From Prostheceraeus crozeri (taxonomy: Eukaryota; Platyhelminthes; Polycladida; Euryleptidae): 64,000 nt of DNA. The stretch is from contig CAJQUW010016939.1 of the NCBI GenBank assembly GCA_907163375.1, positions 72,001 to 136,000 of the forward strand, read 5' to 3'. The translations under genes and the position numbers were made by a program. The notes under the pieces were generated by a model. The model did no database searches. It saw only the letters and a list, made by a program, of their open reading frames with translations, and was not told the origin of the DNA. The first letter of the stretch is position 1. The number at the start of each line of letters is the position of its first letter. Below, piece by piece: positions 20,346 through 30,084 of the stretch.

Positions 20346-20810
20346 TTATTTCAAAACTGTTTCAACATATTTAGTAAGAATTACATCATTTTTATCACAT
20401 TTTTTTGAAAATAGTTCTAAAGCACTTTTACAGTTATTTTTCAATGGTCTCTCGTTGACAAAATAGAGTACATAGCCACCGCACATTAGAGATGTATTAC
20501 TTTGAAGTGGGAACGATGTCACTTTCCTAACAGTCCAGGAAAACCTGTTCATCCATAATGCGATATCATGTAAACGAGGTTGATTAAGAGAGTCAAAATA
20601 TTCGGCAACTTTATAACGATTGATGTATACAGCAATCCAATGTTTTCCGGGAAGATTGTTGGTATCCGTATTGATGATAAGTGAACAAGGATAGAAAGGA
20701 ATTGAAACAGGTAAATTATCTCTAGAAAAGACATTGAGAAATATTGTCTTGGAGTAGGGATGAGCTTTCCTCATTTTCCTCAAGATTTCTATGTTGCTTA
20801 AGTTACTCAT
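20346..20810 (-). CDS. Adenain-like cysteine protease (C5/Ulp1 fold)
   Basis: The 154-residue protein has the catalytic layout of adenovirus protease and its Polinton relatives: His57 in GKHWIAVYI, Asp73 in AEYFDS, Gln103 in FPLQSNTS and Cys110 in LMCGGYVLYF. The length is short but normal for Polinton versions. In this family the enzyme cleaves virion precursor proteins during maturation. The basic proteins at 12309-12701 and 22101-22583, with glycine-rich joints, are natural candidate substrates by inference. The gene ends 2 bp after the capsid gene on the same strand, suggesting a shared transcript. Confidence 0.88.
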   Translation of the reverse strand: MSNLSNIEILRKMRKAHPYSKTIFLNVFSRDNLPVSIPFYPCSLIINTDTNNLPGKHWIAVYINRYKVAEYFDSLNQPRLHDIALWMNRFSWTVRKVTSFPLQSNTSLMCGGYVLYFVNERPLKNNCKSALELFSKKCDKNDVILTKYVETVLK

Positions 20811-20812
20811 CT

Positions 20813-22090
20813 CTAATAGCTCACAGTCACGTCTCTCATTCTTGTTATCTCAACTTTGCTATCATAGATAGCATAAATGAGACAAGTAATTGTTTTCTTC
20901 AAAGGTGACTCAAATGATACCTCCAGTCGTAGATTTCCAGGCTTTGTAACTCCTACGCTTTCACCACCTAGATCTGCATCTGCTGTGAGGTTGTACATAA
21001 TGAAGAAGTAGCCATTCTTGTACATATCCATTGTAATTCCATTTGAATCGTCTGTATTAAACATGTTGAGGGCGGTGAAAATAGAACCATATTCACGTGC
21101 GAATTTGCCATCTTTGAAATTAGGCTCATATGCTTTGCAAGATACAAATTTCCCATCCTGATAGAGTGCTAGTTTGCTAACATTAAAGTGTTGGAAATTG
21201 AATGGATTCTTTTCAAAAGCACCAATGAATGCCTCATTTTCCACAAATGTGATATACACCGCCTTTGGCATTGCAGTGGGAAAAAGATTTGGGTAGGCAT
21301 GTGAGGATGATCCCGCACCAATTGTGAAGTTTGTCAACACACTGTGATTAACTGGATATATTGCATTGTTTTTCCTCAATCCTGTCGCATGCTCGTTGAT
21401 GACTGACGGGTTCATTGTTACTCGCCTTACATTGAGCACGGCATTACTTATGTTGACTTGTTAGTTTGTAGCTCCAAAAGCCATTAACGCGAACTCAGGA
21501 TTTGCACGAATAAATTTTATTTGCATTTTAACCTGTGATAGCAGATATCTCGATTGACGAAGGAAATCAAGATAGACGGGTCTTTTCAAGTATAATTCCT
21601 TTGAATCCGCTGTTAAATCCATTCGTCTTTTCAACCCTGTATTTGAGACATCATCAAATTTCCCTTGCTGATCATCATACCACCCAGAAACTTGCAAGTG
21701 TGACTGTTTAGCTTGCTTTTGAAATTGAGTCATTGTATGTATATATGCTCCATATGGATATGCTCGATCCCCTCCTTCAATCTGTTTGTCATTCAATATT
21801 AGATACACATCTGAGAACAGACTGGCAATAGGAAGATTTGCTAATCCCACTTTATCCTTGGATGAATCGATATTTGTACCATCAGTCTTCTTAATTTGTA
21901 TACACAACTCTAAATCAATGGATTGACAGTCAATATAATCTTGAGGATTGGCAGGTATATCAAACTGAATAGGCTGCTGGTTACCATCGATATTTGTTGT
22001 GGGGACTATGTCTACAATTGTTGAGGAGATGATGTCTGTCTGATGAGGGGGAGAATCGAAGAAACACAAAGCCGAATTGATACTCTGCAT
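20813..22090 (-). pseudogene. Major capsid protein gene region (double jelly-roll, F54H12.2-like), damaged
   Basis: The region encodes the Polinton major capsid protein family, known from the C. elegans protein F54H12.2. Recognisable parts include FDIPANPQDYIDCQSIDLEL and YPYGAYIHTM near the front, and YPNLFPTAMPKAVYITFVEN with NVSKLALYQDGK in the rear half. The family folds as two jelly rolls and forms the icosahedral shell. It sits between protease and core protein, the usual virion gene cluster. The gene does not look intact and is treated as a fossil. Confidence 0.8.
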
Positions 22091-22100
22091 CGTATTAGCT

Positions 22101-22583
22101 CTACAAATATGTTGTCTTCCTTCGTTTTGACTTTTTTCTAGTAGCTGTGGAATTTCGTTTGCGCTTTCTTGTTTTCACTCGACGTCTAGATTTAGAACGT
22201 GCTGCTCTAGTCGGCTTTTTACTTTTCCTGCGTCTTTGCTTAGTAACTCGGCCTGATCCAACTTGTCTTGACTTCCTACGCTTCTTCCGAACTGTACGTC
22301 TCGTCTTTGTTAAATCATCTAATGCGTCTATGGCAGATTGCTGCGCGCGCATTTTCATAGATTCACCGATATCCTCACCTTGAAGCGCATCAGCTGCAAC
22401 ATTTGCACCAAAATCTAAAGCCCTGCTTCCAACACGCTTCATGATTGGTACGCCATACTTTTTGAGTGTTGGAAGAACCATACGTCTTAGTGCACCAAAT
22501 ATGCCTCCTCCAACTTGTCGTCTACCTCCAACAAACACGGGATAACCGCTCTGATATGATGGTCTACTGTAAATGCCTGTCAT
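22101..22583 (-). CDS. Very basic core/minor virion protein (adenovirus pX/pVI-like in character)
   Basis: This 160-residue protein has two parts. The front has VGGRRQVGGGIFGALRRMVL, a glycine-rich joint followed by an amphipathic helix, then KKYGVPIMKRVGSRALDFGA. The last 60 residues are almost only Arg, Lys, Ser and Thr. Polintons and adenoviruses encode such proteins next to the capsid gene to condense DNA and, after cleavage, to help pass membranes. It lies 10 bp upstream of the capsid gene on the same strand. Homology to a particular adenovirus protein is not claimed. Confidence 0.7.
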   Translation of the reverse strand: MTGIYSRPSYQSGYPVFVGGRRQVGGGIFGALRRMVLPTLKKYGVPIMKRVGSRALDFGANVAADALQGEDIGESMKMRAQQSAIDALDDLTKTRRTVRKKRRKSRQVGSGRVTKQRRRKSKKPTRAARSKSRRRVKTRKRKRNSTATRKKSKRRKTTYL

Positions 22584-22626
22584 TATGACTATTGAATAAC
22601 TATGGAAGTCACAATAGCGTAAAGCC

Positions 22627-24202
22627 TTATTCTCGTGACCTAATATGTAGGGTCAAAACAGTAACACCACCACAGAACGGTACTACTTCTCCTGCGTCAT
22701 CATGAATTGATATGTCAATTCTATTGATGAAATTTCGGCTGATTGGTAGATACATTGTATTAAAAAATTCTCGATTGATTAGTTGCTTCCTTACGGATGA
22801 GAGAGGAAATGTGCGCAGAAGTGGGGCCTCAATGTCGCCAACCCTTGTATATTCAATAATGTTACAATAGACGTATAAGTTACTTATATCACGCTCTAGT
22901 GATGGGGTTGTATCGCCTATTGATGTACCTTCATAAATAGTTGATTTTGAGAATCCCAATGTGGTCGTTAACACGCTATCCAGCTTGATAAGAGAGTTCT
23001 TCCCTACCTTTAGAATCATGCGTTTCTTATGTTGGTCATAAGAAAAGTGATATTCATCTGCATCAAGGTAATCTACACCAAACTCATTTAACTTTGTACA
23101 CAATTCAGATGGCGTTTTCAAGCTTTCAATGTTCAAATTAACTCTTTTTACAAGTTCACTGGAAGTAGAAAAATCATCACCCAATGTCTTCGCTGTATAC
23201 GTGGATATCCCATGAAGCATTTGTTGATGCTTTGAGTTTAGAAGAGGACAATTGAACCTTGAATGTATCATTTAATTCTGTCAACCAAGGTGCGCTTTCA
23301 AGGCCCTTAAACATCCCAATCATTTCAGATCCAAATTCAATAACAGCGGACTCAGACTTTTCCAATGGTGTCTTTTTAGTAAAAACAATAAATTCTGCCT
23401 CCGTTTCAACAGTAAATAAAGTTACTTTCTCTTTCTTATATTCACAAGTCATTAACGTTTCTGGCACTGATCCTTGAAACTTTCTTGCAAAGTCTTCAAC
23501 ACTTCTAATGACCTCAAATTTATTTTTTACTCGGATGCTCCTTCTTTGTAATGCATACAATGGCACAATTCTACATTTAAAATCAGTGACTTTCCTCTCC
23601 GAATTCTACCCACGTCCATTGTACCAATACCTTGATGAGAAAGTTGTTCTGGAATACCCAAAAGTATGACTCAAATCCTTACCTAATACAAGAAGAACAT
23701 GCTTCCCTTCCTTCATCAATTTTGTTGACCCCTTTATGACTGGTTTGTAGAATTTATTCAAAGTCAGCTTGAAGAGATCATTTATTCGTTCAAACATTCT
23801 ACCGATTTCCTTTTCTGTATCTTGCAAGCTCATTGTGGGAACCTTAGAATCAAAAGTTGACGTTGCAAATGCCTTTTGAATTTTAATCATGTTTTGAACA
23901 GATGGTAAAGATGTTGAAAAAGGATGTAAAGTTAGATGATGAAAAGCCCATGTACCATGTAGACTATTTTGAAATATGCGAAAGCAATCATCCTTCTCTC
24001 GCACTTCTTTATGTAATTCAAAATAGTTGTTCTTTAGCAAACTGATATCGTTGTAATAAGTAATTTCAGTTAGAGCAACTTCATGGGGTCCATGCAGAGT
24101 AATTGGATTAGCGAATTCAACAGAGTATAGAGATGGTTTGTTACTTGGGAATATCTTGGGGTTGCTATTGCTTGGAAGAATGATATTGAAGTTAGTAGAC
24201 AT
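22627..24202 (-). pseudogene. Penton-like minor capsid protein gene region, damaged
   Basis: Recognisable family phrases are, near the front, FNIILPSNSNPKIFPSNKPS and HGPHEVALTEITYYNDI, and near the end, LYVYCNIIEY, VGDIEAPLLRTFPL, and FINRIDISIHDDAGEVVPF. These match the Polinton minor capsid (penton) protein, which I know as a protein of about 400-500 residues with a C-terminal jelly roll. It is encoded on the same strand between integrase and core protein. The gene region does not look intact and is treated as a fossil. Confidence 0.7.
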
Positions 24203-24242
24203 GTTAAAGTCATATATGGAAGAAGTCACATGCTATATTAGC

Positions 24243-25331
24243 TTAAAAGTTACGAGTGTCTCCCATCTCCACATTTTGTAGATCCTGGTGCGTTATCCAG
24301 CTATTGAATGAATCAGGATATCCTTTCCATTTAACTAGATATTTCCTTTGATTGCCATGACCTTTCCTCCTAATTATTTTATCAATCATATACACCTCTT
24401 CACTTCTGTCTACTACTTGCAATTCATAAGAGTAAAATTTTCCTTCAATTGGATTGCCATGGTAATCTATTAATTTATACATGGTGGGCCTAAATTTTGT
24501 ATTTACTTCATCCACAAAAAACTCTTCTTCAGTCCAATTAGGTAGATACCCCTTCTCAAATGTAGACTTGACCTTTGAAATCCGAACTCTATCACCAACA
24601 TTAATTTTCTTTTCATTGGAAATGTTTTTCGCTTTCTTATCATACAATCGAAGCCATACATCCATCGCATTATCTGGGGTAACATCAAATGGTTTCATCT
24701 TAATGATTCGATGGTAGCTTTCATTGTAATTCTTAACAAATTTCTGCAGCTCACCTACCCAAACATGTGTATTTTTTGCAGTGAAATAGCGCCATATTTT
24801 TGTCTTCAGTGTGCGATTGAACCTCTCAACCATGGCAGCTTTATAAGCACTTTTGACACTAAACAATTCCACATTATGACTTTTAAGGAGACTTCGAACA
24901 TGAGAGTTTTCGAATTCCTTCCCTTGATCGGTCTGTATTCTTTGCGGAACACGCCCCTCATCGAAAATGCTCTGAAAAGCCGCTTCAACTTCTGGTCCTC
25001 GTTTAGATTTCAGCGCACGTGCCCAAGCATAGCGAGATAAAATATCTATTACGGTTAAGATGTATTTATAGCCATCATTGTACTGTGATATCTGTTGCAT
25101 GTCAGCCAAGTCCGCTTGCCATTGACTATCTATATTGTTAACAACATATTTTCTTGTTGGAAACCGCTTTCTCGCATTTTTGTGAAGAGTGTAAGTCGGT
25201 TGACTCCTCAACCACTTCTTGACTTTCTCTATTCCCACACCTGCTGCACGAGCTAGAACCTCCGGACGACTGAAACTTGCGGGATGATTTAAGTCGTAAT
25301 AAATCTTTCTGAGTTTCACTGCTGTACTCAT
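24243..25331 (-). CDS. Polinton integrase with chromodomain
   Basis: This is 362 residues from the ATG at 25331 (MSTAVKLRKIYYD). The front (YYDLNHPASFSRPEVLARAA) is the usual Polinton integrase start with an HHCC-like or helical region. The catalytic core has Asp74 (QADLADMQ), Asp135 (TDQGKEF) and Glu169 (MVERFNR), the retroviral-type DDE triad. The last 60 residues form a chromodomain (VYMIDKIIRRKG, then KYLVKWKGYPDSFNSWI), which in related elements guides insertion to modified chromatin. The enzyme inserts the element and makes the 6-bp duplication seen here. The front 141 codons lie inside the right inverted repeat, the rest in the single-copy middle. Confidence 0.92.
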   Translation of the reverse strand: MSTAVKLRKIYYDLNHPASFSRPEVLARAAGVGIEKVKKWLRSQPTYTLHKNARKRFPTRKYVVNNIDSQWQADLADMQQISQYNDGYKYILTVIDILSRYAWARALKSKRGPEVEAAFQSIFDEGRVPQRIQTDQGKEFENSHVRSLLKSHNVELFSVKSAYKAAMVERFNRTLKTKIWRYFTAKNTHVWVGELQKFVKNYNESYHRIIKMKPFDVTPDNAMDVWLRLYDKKAKNISNEKKINVGDRVRISKVKSTFEKGYLPNWTEEEFFVDEVNTKFRPTMYKLIDYHGNPIEGKFYSYELQVVDRSEEVYMIDKIIRRKGHGNQRKYLVKWKGYPDSFNSWITHQDLQNVEMGDTRNF

Positions 25332-25464
25332 CGTCTTTGTTCTGATTTGCACGCGTATTACTCGCACAGCAACTGCTAACACAATTGATATCAACCTCTA
25401 TGCCCTCTTCTCCTTTGCCTTCGAGCGCAGATTTCAAACAACAGCAAAATTTTTGTAATGACAT
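25138..25464 (-). CDS. Small cysteine-rich ORF overlapping the integrase start (right copy)
   Basis: Same 108-residue frame as at 15089-15415, with the same amino-acid sequence. It opens upstream of the integrase ATG and overlaps it in another frame. Retention in both arms says little on its own, because the arms are nearly identical throughout. Confidence 0.35.
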   Translation of the reverse strand: MSLQKFCCCLKSALEGKGEEGIEVDINCVSSCCASNTRANQNKDDEYSSETQKDLLRLKSSRKFQSSGGSSSCSRCGNRESQEVVEESTDLHSSQKCEKAVSNKKICC

Positions 25465-25498
25465 GATATGAGAGAGGCAAGGCTTAATTCATATTTGC

Positions 25499-26179
25499 TT
25501 AATATTTACTATACTCCTTCGCAACACGCATTGAGCGCCTAGTAGCTCTTTTTGGTTGCAGATCATCGGGATCTGCAAGCTCTCGCTTGACCGCCATCGT
25601 GGGTGTTTTACTCTTTGATCCATCTTGTAAGTGACCCTTATCCAATTCATTCACAGTCGGTCCTCCAATAATATTGTGAGGTACATTTCGATCAGATAAA
25701 ATTTTCTGAAAATATGACCACCCTTGTGGTGCACCTAGTTTTCGCCTTACATCTCTGACACCATATTGTAGAAGGTCATCTATGTGACTATTTCTAATAA
25801 CATCACCAGTTGTTTCATCTATTATCTCCCCTCTCTCATTGAACTTCACATGTGGATCAATGAAGTCAAATAATCGCTCAGCGCGCACACGATATGGTCG
25901 AGGTGTTGACAAGGTTATAAATCGTCGCAACTTGTCACGAATCTGTCGCCTCTCGTCAATGTTTTCAGCTGCTAACTGCATTCGTCGATAGGGATCCTTA
26001 ATCTTCTGAATTTCCATATCCTTTTGTGTTAGTTCCTTAAGTTGATTCGTAATAGGTTGATCTATATTTTTGACTTCCTGTGCACTTTGTAATGTAGTCA
26101 ATTGTACATACTCCTCTTGAGGAATGACTACCATCTTTGAATACGACATGTTTGAAAATAATAAGGCAACAAAGTACAT
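25499..26179 (-). CDS. Conserved Polinton protein with YGV/GW core (right copy)
   Basis: Second copy of the protein at 14374-15054, differing at two residues (one in the SD-NVPHN segment, one near the basic end). The likely start is the second in-frame ATG (MSYSKMVV). It follows the ATPase by 9 bp as in the left arm. Confidence 0.7.
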   Translation of the reverse strand: MYFVALLFSNMSYSKMVVIPQEEYVQLTTLQSAQEVKNIDQPITNQLKELTQKDMEIQKIKDPYRRMQLAAENIDERRQIRDKLRRFITLSTPRPYRVRAERLFDFIDPHVKFNERGEIIDETTGDVIRNSHIDDLLQYGVRDVRRKLGAPQGWSYFQKILSDRNVPHNIIGGPTVNELDKGHLQDGSKSKTPTMAVKRELADPDDLQPKRATRRSMRVAKEYSKY

Positions 26180-26188
26180 TGCTTAAAA

Positions 26189-26824
26189 CTAACTGTGAAC
26201 CGAGAAAACTGTCATTGGTTCAGCGGAATTAGGTATGATATTTGTTCGAAATCGAAGTCGTTCCGGACATTCCTGGGTTAGATCAATAAATAGATAACCA
26301 TGTGGTTTCTTTGTTACATCTTCATATATTTTTGAAAGTACTTTAGGTTGTTGAGGTAATATCTGTCTACTGAGATGATGTATCTGACTGCTATCTCTTG
26401 GATTTTTAAATATTGCCAAATAATGTGTATTCAAACTTCTAGTTCTTTGCTCTTTCCCTCCATCGAAGATGTTTTGGGTGATGTAGATAATAAAAGCTTC
26501 CCTATGATGTGCAGTTTGAATGAACATTTCAGTAACATCCTTTGAAGATTTGCTTTCTCGTAATAGATCATCTAATACTAGTAAGTCACCTGCTTTGATA
26601 TCCTCAGTTGATGGCAACCCTTGCTTCACCTCATAACCTTTCTGGCGAAGTGCAGAATGTAGTTGTGGTTGAAATATTCCATAATACCATTTGACTCTCT
26701 TAATTTCCTTGTTAAACATTTCATTTCTATATTGTAGCAATTCAGTTACAAATGTAGTTTTACCGGACTGACTTGGTCCAGCGACACACATTGTGCGATC
26801 AGTGAATAGACGAAAATCTGTCAT
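26189..26824 (-). CDS. DNA packaging ATPase (right copy)
   Basis: Second copy of the A32/FtsK-type ATPase, with the same Walker A (GPSQSGKT, residues 16-23) and Walker B (LLVLDD) motifs. It differs from the left copy at two residues, both outside these motifs. Two packaging ATPase genes in one Polinton is unusual and follows from the long arms. Confidence 0.88.
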   Translation of the reverse strand: MTDFRLFTDRTMCVAGPSQSGKTTFVTELLQYRNEMFNKEIKRVKWYYGIFQPQLHSALRQKGYEVKQGLPSTEDIKAGDLLVLDDLLRESKSSKDVTEMFIQTAHHREAFIIYITQNIFDGGKEQRTRSLNTHYLAIFKNPRDSSQIHHLSRQILPQQPKVLSKIYEDVTKKPHGYLFIDLTQECPERLRFRTNIIPNSAEPMTVFSVHS

Positions 26825-26965
26825 CTTATAATTCCATTAACATTAAACTCATCATCCCGCTAATTTTGCTTAGAACAACAAAACAGACACATGTTCCAGA
26901 TCAAGTTTATTTACATTCAGAATAGAAACTTTCAAGTTACATTTACAAATTAAAACATTTACAAA

Positions 26966-27700
26966 TTAAAACATTTGTGTTTCCTCATCACAATTAGGAT
27001 TATAGAAAGTTTTCAAGTCAGCATCTTGGCGCTTCAACTTCAATTTAGGATTCCCATCTTTAGATTTCCGACCTCGCTTTTTGCTCTCTTCCTTCCCATC
27101 ACTTGAAGCAGTCTTATCAATGTTAATTAAACATTTATCAATTGGTAGTGGTTCATAGACTAGTTGAAGAACCTTCATTTGTAAAGATGCGACTTTACCA
27201 GTCGAACCATGTGAGCCAATATAAAGTCCGGTAACGTGCACTAAGCCCATATAGCGGCCCCGTTTGAGATCCTCACATTCCATCGCGTTTGTAAAGAGAT
27301 CGAATGCTTGAAAATGATCCGATAGTTTTAAAAACAGTGTATCGAATTCCGGCAATTCCTTATAACCAACTCCTTCCTCTAATGCCTTTCTCCAATGAGT
27401 GGGAGCACTTTCAGGCAGCTCAACACATTCTTTCGCGAAAGAGTCAATAGTTTTAAGAATCACCTGTTGCCATTTTGGAAAAGTCACTCGCATTTGTCTC
27501 ATATTGCTATACCCTGATGTAGACATACCATTACTGTGGAAGAATGGAACTTGAAGATAAAAGCCATCATCACCATAATTCAAGGTTTGAAAGTAGAACG
27601 TATTTCCAATCCCTTGCACCTTTCGTGTCGGACGAAGCTTCAAGAGATCTTGCTCAAAAGCGTCACCTTCCTCTCTGATTGTATACATTTTCTGAGTCAT
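26966..27700 (-). CDS. Uncharacterised 244-residue protein with basic tail (right copy)
   Basis: Identical in amino-acid sequence to the protein at 12853-13587: a folded front of about 200 residues, then a Lys/Arg-rich linker and an acidic end. Function unknown; a DNA-binding role is possible from the tail. Confidence 0.6.
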   Translation of the reverse strand: MTQKMYTIREEGDAFEQDLLKLRPTRKVQGIGNTFYFQTLNYGDDGFYLQVPFFHSNGMSTSGYSNMRQMRVTFPKWQQVILKTIDSFAKECVELPESAPTHWRKALEEGVGYKELPEFDTLFLKLSDHFQAFDLFTNAMECEDLKRGRYMGLVHVTGLYIGSHGSTGKVASLQMKVLQLVYEPLPIDKCLINIDKTASSDGKEESKKRGRKSKDGNPKLKLKRQDADLKTFYNPNCDEETQMF

Positions 27701-27784
27701 GTTTCAACAAGTACTAATTCGGAGCTTTCAACCAGCGCAAATGAATTGTCACTTGAAAGTGGTAAAATATCATTAAAGCGTCTT

Positions 27785-27810
27785 CCTTATATACACCTAT
27801 ATATGACTCA
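27785..27810 (-). promoter_or_regulatory. Promoter with AP-1 site and TATA box (right arm)
   Basis: Mirror of 12743-12768. TATATAAGG is on the minus strand at 27785-27793 and TGAGTCA at 27804-27810, upstream of the 244-residue gene. Confidence 0.6.
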
Positions 27811-27851
27811 TCAATCAAAGTGATGACGTGTCACTTTATGATTCGCTAACC

Positions 27852-28244
27852 TTATATTAACATTGCAGCAGTTGCTGCAATCCTTCCAAGTGGACTATTG
27901 ATTACACCATTAATACTGTTTCCAATATCATTTAACATACTTAGAAACCCACCACCACCGCGCTGAATTAAGTTTCGCCTTTTCTTGTCACTACTCCTTG
28001 GATTTGAAAACTTTTTAATGCTATTCAAAGAGCCAGCATTCAATAGAGGCTTGTAAATAGGTAGACATTTGTGTATTGCAAAAGCTAAATCACGAATGAA
28101 ATCATCACTTGAATTTTGAATCAATTTACACTTCTTCTTATTATCATGTATCCTGTTTAACTTTCGCAACGCCTTTTTAAACTGACTTGAAGGTTTGAAG
28201 GACCGTTTCGATTGACGAGAAGATGCCTTCCGTTTTACAGACAT
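27852..28244 (-). CDS. Small basic virion-type protein (right copy)
   Basis: Identical in amino-acid sequence to 12309-12701, with the basic front, the QRGGGGF joint and the hydrophobic end. Expected role as for the left copy: DNA coating or membrane passage, with possible cleavage by the element's protease. Confidence 0.6.
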   Translation of the reverse strand: MSVKRKASSRQSKRSFKPSSQFKKALRKLNRIHDNKKKCKLIQNSSDDFIRDLAFAIHKCLPIYKPLLNAGSLNSIKKFSNPRSSDKKRRNLIQRGGGGFLSMLNDIGNSINGVINSPLGRIAATAAMLI

Positions 28245-28372
28245 TTTTATTCTAATATGGAAATAGATAATACAATTACAATTTTTGCTTAGTACTTACA
28301 ACATTATACACAAAAGTTTACAAGCATTCACACAGAGTTTGTTGCTGGTACGTATAAAATTACATAAAACAC

Positions 28373-28996
28373 TTAGCAAGTTGTAGAGGGAAACAGATAT
28401 ACACTCACATCGGCTAGAGTCTCATTTGTAGCAGTTATGAGCTGCTCAATGTCTTTCATTAGATGTTTTGAAATAGGACAGCACATACAGCAAGGCTTTA
28501 AATGGAAAGTCTTTAAAATATTGGCATAGTATGCCCGCAAACTGATCACCTCAGAATGTCCTTGAGCAGCCACATTGATGCTTACTGATGGCGGTCCACT
28601 GAACAAGTCCAGTTTGCACTTCTCACCCTTCTCGTCATAGTAGCTGGAGGTGATAATGTCATGGAGACATGTGTTGAGTTTCCGTTGGATACTGCTGCAC
28701 CAACAGCGAGAGTATTCCGGTACAATCTCCGTTTGAGATAGTGGGCGAAATACTTCATTGAGCCAGAATCTTGCAACTCGTGTAAGAGCGTTGTTCACGA
28801 CTCTCATCAACATTCTCTGCACCACAACGTCCTCTCCGCAGCGGAAATACTTCACTATTTCCTCCATCAGATCCACCAAATCCGCTTTATAGCCAGTTAT
28901 ATTCACGGCAGAATAAAATATATTGCCCGTGAAGAGTTGACTTCGGTAAATTATTGAAATGGGAATGTTGGTAGTGAACGACATGCTGATTGACAT
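28373..28996 (-). CDS. Uncharacterised 207-residue protein (right copy)
   Basis: Second copy of 11557-12180, differing at two residues. It has the same cysteine cluster near the end (KPCCMCCPISKH). No recognised domain. Confidence 0.6.
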   Translation of the reverse strand: MSISMSFTTNIPISIIYRSQLFTGNIFYSAVNITGYKADLVDLMEEIVKYFRCGEDVVVQRMLMRVVNNALTRVARFWLNEVFRPLSQTEIVPEYSRCWCSSIQRKLNTCLHDIITSSYYDEKGEKCKLDLFSGPPSVSINVAAQGHSEVISLRAYYANILKTFHLKPCCMCCPISKHLMKDIEQLITATNETLADVSVYLFPSTTC

Positions 28997-29042
28997 TGTA
29001 TTAGCCTCAAATTATGCTTGAAATAGAACGGTACAATGTCCT

Positions 29043-29106
29043 CCTTATATAGAAAAGTCACACAAAGACACAATAGTGACCAATCACAGACCTGCATGAT
29101 GACTCA
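29043..29106 (-). promoter_or_regulatory. Promoter with AP-1 site, inverted CCAAT and TATA box (right arm)
   Basis: Mirror of 11447-11510. TATATAAGG is on the minus strand at 29043-29051 and TGAGTCA at 29100-29106, with the CCAAT motif between them. Confidence 0.6.
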
Positions 29107-29616
29107 TCATGAACGATATACAGTGACTGTTGAAGATATTTCTTCATCGCAAAGGGGACAAGATGAAGTTTCAAAGGGTACATAACATGTAGAACACATA
29201 ACGCTATGAGAACATGGCAAAAAGAGAAGGGATCGTTCCTGTTTAAAACATTTAACGCAGTTCCGTTCACATAATAATTTAAATGTCTCTTGTTCTAATT
29301 TCCTTCTGAAGTCACTTTTATTGGGAGAACTTTTTATTAAAACACTGTCAGATGTCTCCTTCTTTCCATATCGTTCCAATTTGATCCTCCTAATTTCACT
29401 ATCATTGCAGTGTAGCATGGAGAAATCCTCTATCCACCTACGATCCAAATTGTGATTCATAGCATGCTCATCTAGATCCATTAGTCGATCAACTAAATCA
29501 CCAGCGTTGATATTTTCACTGAGATTTGTTACAGTTTCTATGGCTTTGAACGAATATCCAAGGTCTCTTGCGACAACCCACGACGTTGGGATACTAGTCA
29601 TCATTATGTATGTCAT
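29107..29616 (-). CDS. IAP-like UBA-RING protein (right copy)
   Basis: Identical in amino-acid sequence to 10937-11446: UBA-like front and C3HC4 RING at the end. It is the outermost gene of the right arm and reads inward. Confidence 0.75.
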   Translation of the reverse strand: MTYIMMTSIPTSWVVARDLGYSFKAIETVTNLSENINAGDLVDRLMDLDEHAMNHNLDRRWIEDFSMLHCNDSEIRRIKLERYGKKETSDSVLIKSSPNKSDFRRKLEQETFKLLCERNCVKCFKQERSLLFLPCSHSVMCSTCYVPFETSSCPLCDEEISSTVTVYRS

Positions 29617-29830
29617 CAAAAAACTATCTCATATTTATAGCATAGTTTGTCTACGTAAAAGGAAAATCAATGTGTCATCTTGATTACAATGGTTGCAATA
29701 GTCACAATAGTCGCAATTGAGCAAACCCATTCAAAATCAAACAACGGACGTCTATCGGTACGTACCCAAGTGCTCAGAACCAAACCACACAAGTTCGATC
29801 ATAGACGTTCCGAAACACAGTGTACCAAAC

Positions 29831-30052
29831 ACATGTACCTATCCAGTAAAACAGATCTCATACAAGTTCCTATTGATAACACTGAATTATACATGTACCT
29901 ATCCATGTGCCTATCGATAACTAAAGTATACATGTACCTATCCATGTACCTATCCATGTTCCTATTGATAACACTAAACTTTACATGTACCTATCCATGT
30001 ACCTATTGATAACACTAAACTTTACATGTACCTATCCATGTACCTATCCGTG
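29831..30052. repeat. Subterminal tandem repeats, right end
   Basis: Mirror of the left array, with the unit ATGTACCTATCC in clusters inside a 41-bp unit. There is one additional 41-bp unit compared with the left end, the only length difference I found between the arms. Confidence 0.85.
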
Positions 30053-30078
30053 GCAAGTAGGGCACAGTTTTCACTACT

Positions 30079-30084
30079 AGTATG
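30079..30084. repeat. Right target site duplication of the Polinton
   Basis: AGTATG, matching 10510-10515 perfectly. Confidence 0.95.

Larger units (their letters stand above)
10516..30078. mobile_element. Polinton/Maverick element, complete in length, with 5.1-kb terminal inverted repeats
   Basis: The element is 19,563 bp, bounded by AGTATG duplications. Its ends begin with AG and finish with CT on the same strand, as Polinton ends do. It carries the hallmark set: protein-primed family B DNA polymerase, retroviral-type integrase with chromodomain, A32/FtsK packaging ATPase, adenain-like cysteine protease, double jelly-roll major capsid protein and penton-like minor capsid protein, with several accessory genes. 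Genes of both arms read inward. Arms of 5.1 kb are far longer than the few hundred to about a thousand bases I know as usual, and double a block of seven genes. The near-identity of the arms and the perfect target duplication suggest a recent insertion, though arms can also be kept alike by copying. The capsid genes are not intact; I estimate about three breaks in the element, so it is treated as a fossil. Confidence 0.95.
24909..30078 (-). repeat. Right terminal inverted repeat of the Polinton (5170 bp)
   Basis: Reverse complement of 10516-15644, ending TCACTACT before AGTATG. Because the integrase continues uninterrupted from this arm into the middle, the right arm looks like the original arrangement and the left arm like the copy; that direction is inference. 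One additional 41-bp subterminal unit accounts for the length difference. Confidence 0.93.

Noticed and set aside
10510-30084. Reading the region as two separate inverted Polintons
   Set aside because: There is one pair of target duplications, one polymerase, one protease, one capsid set and one complete integrase, so it is a single element with long arms.
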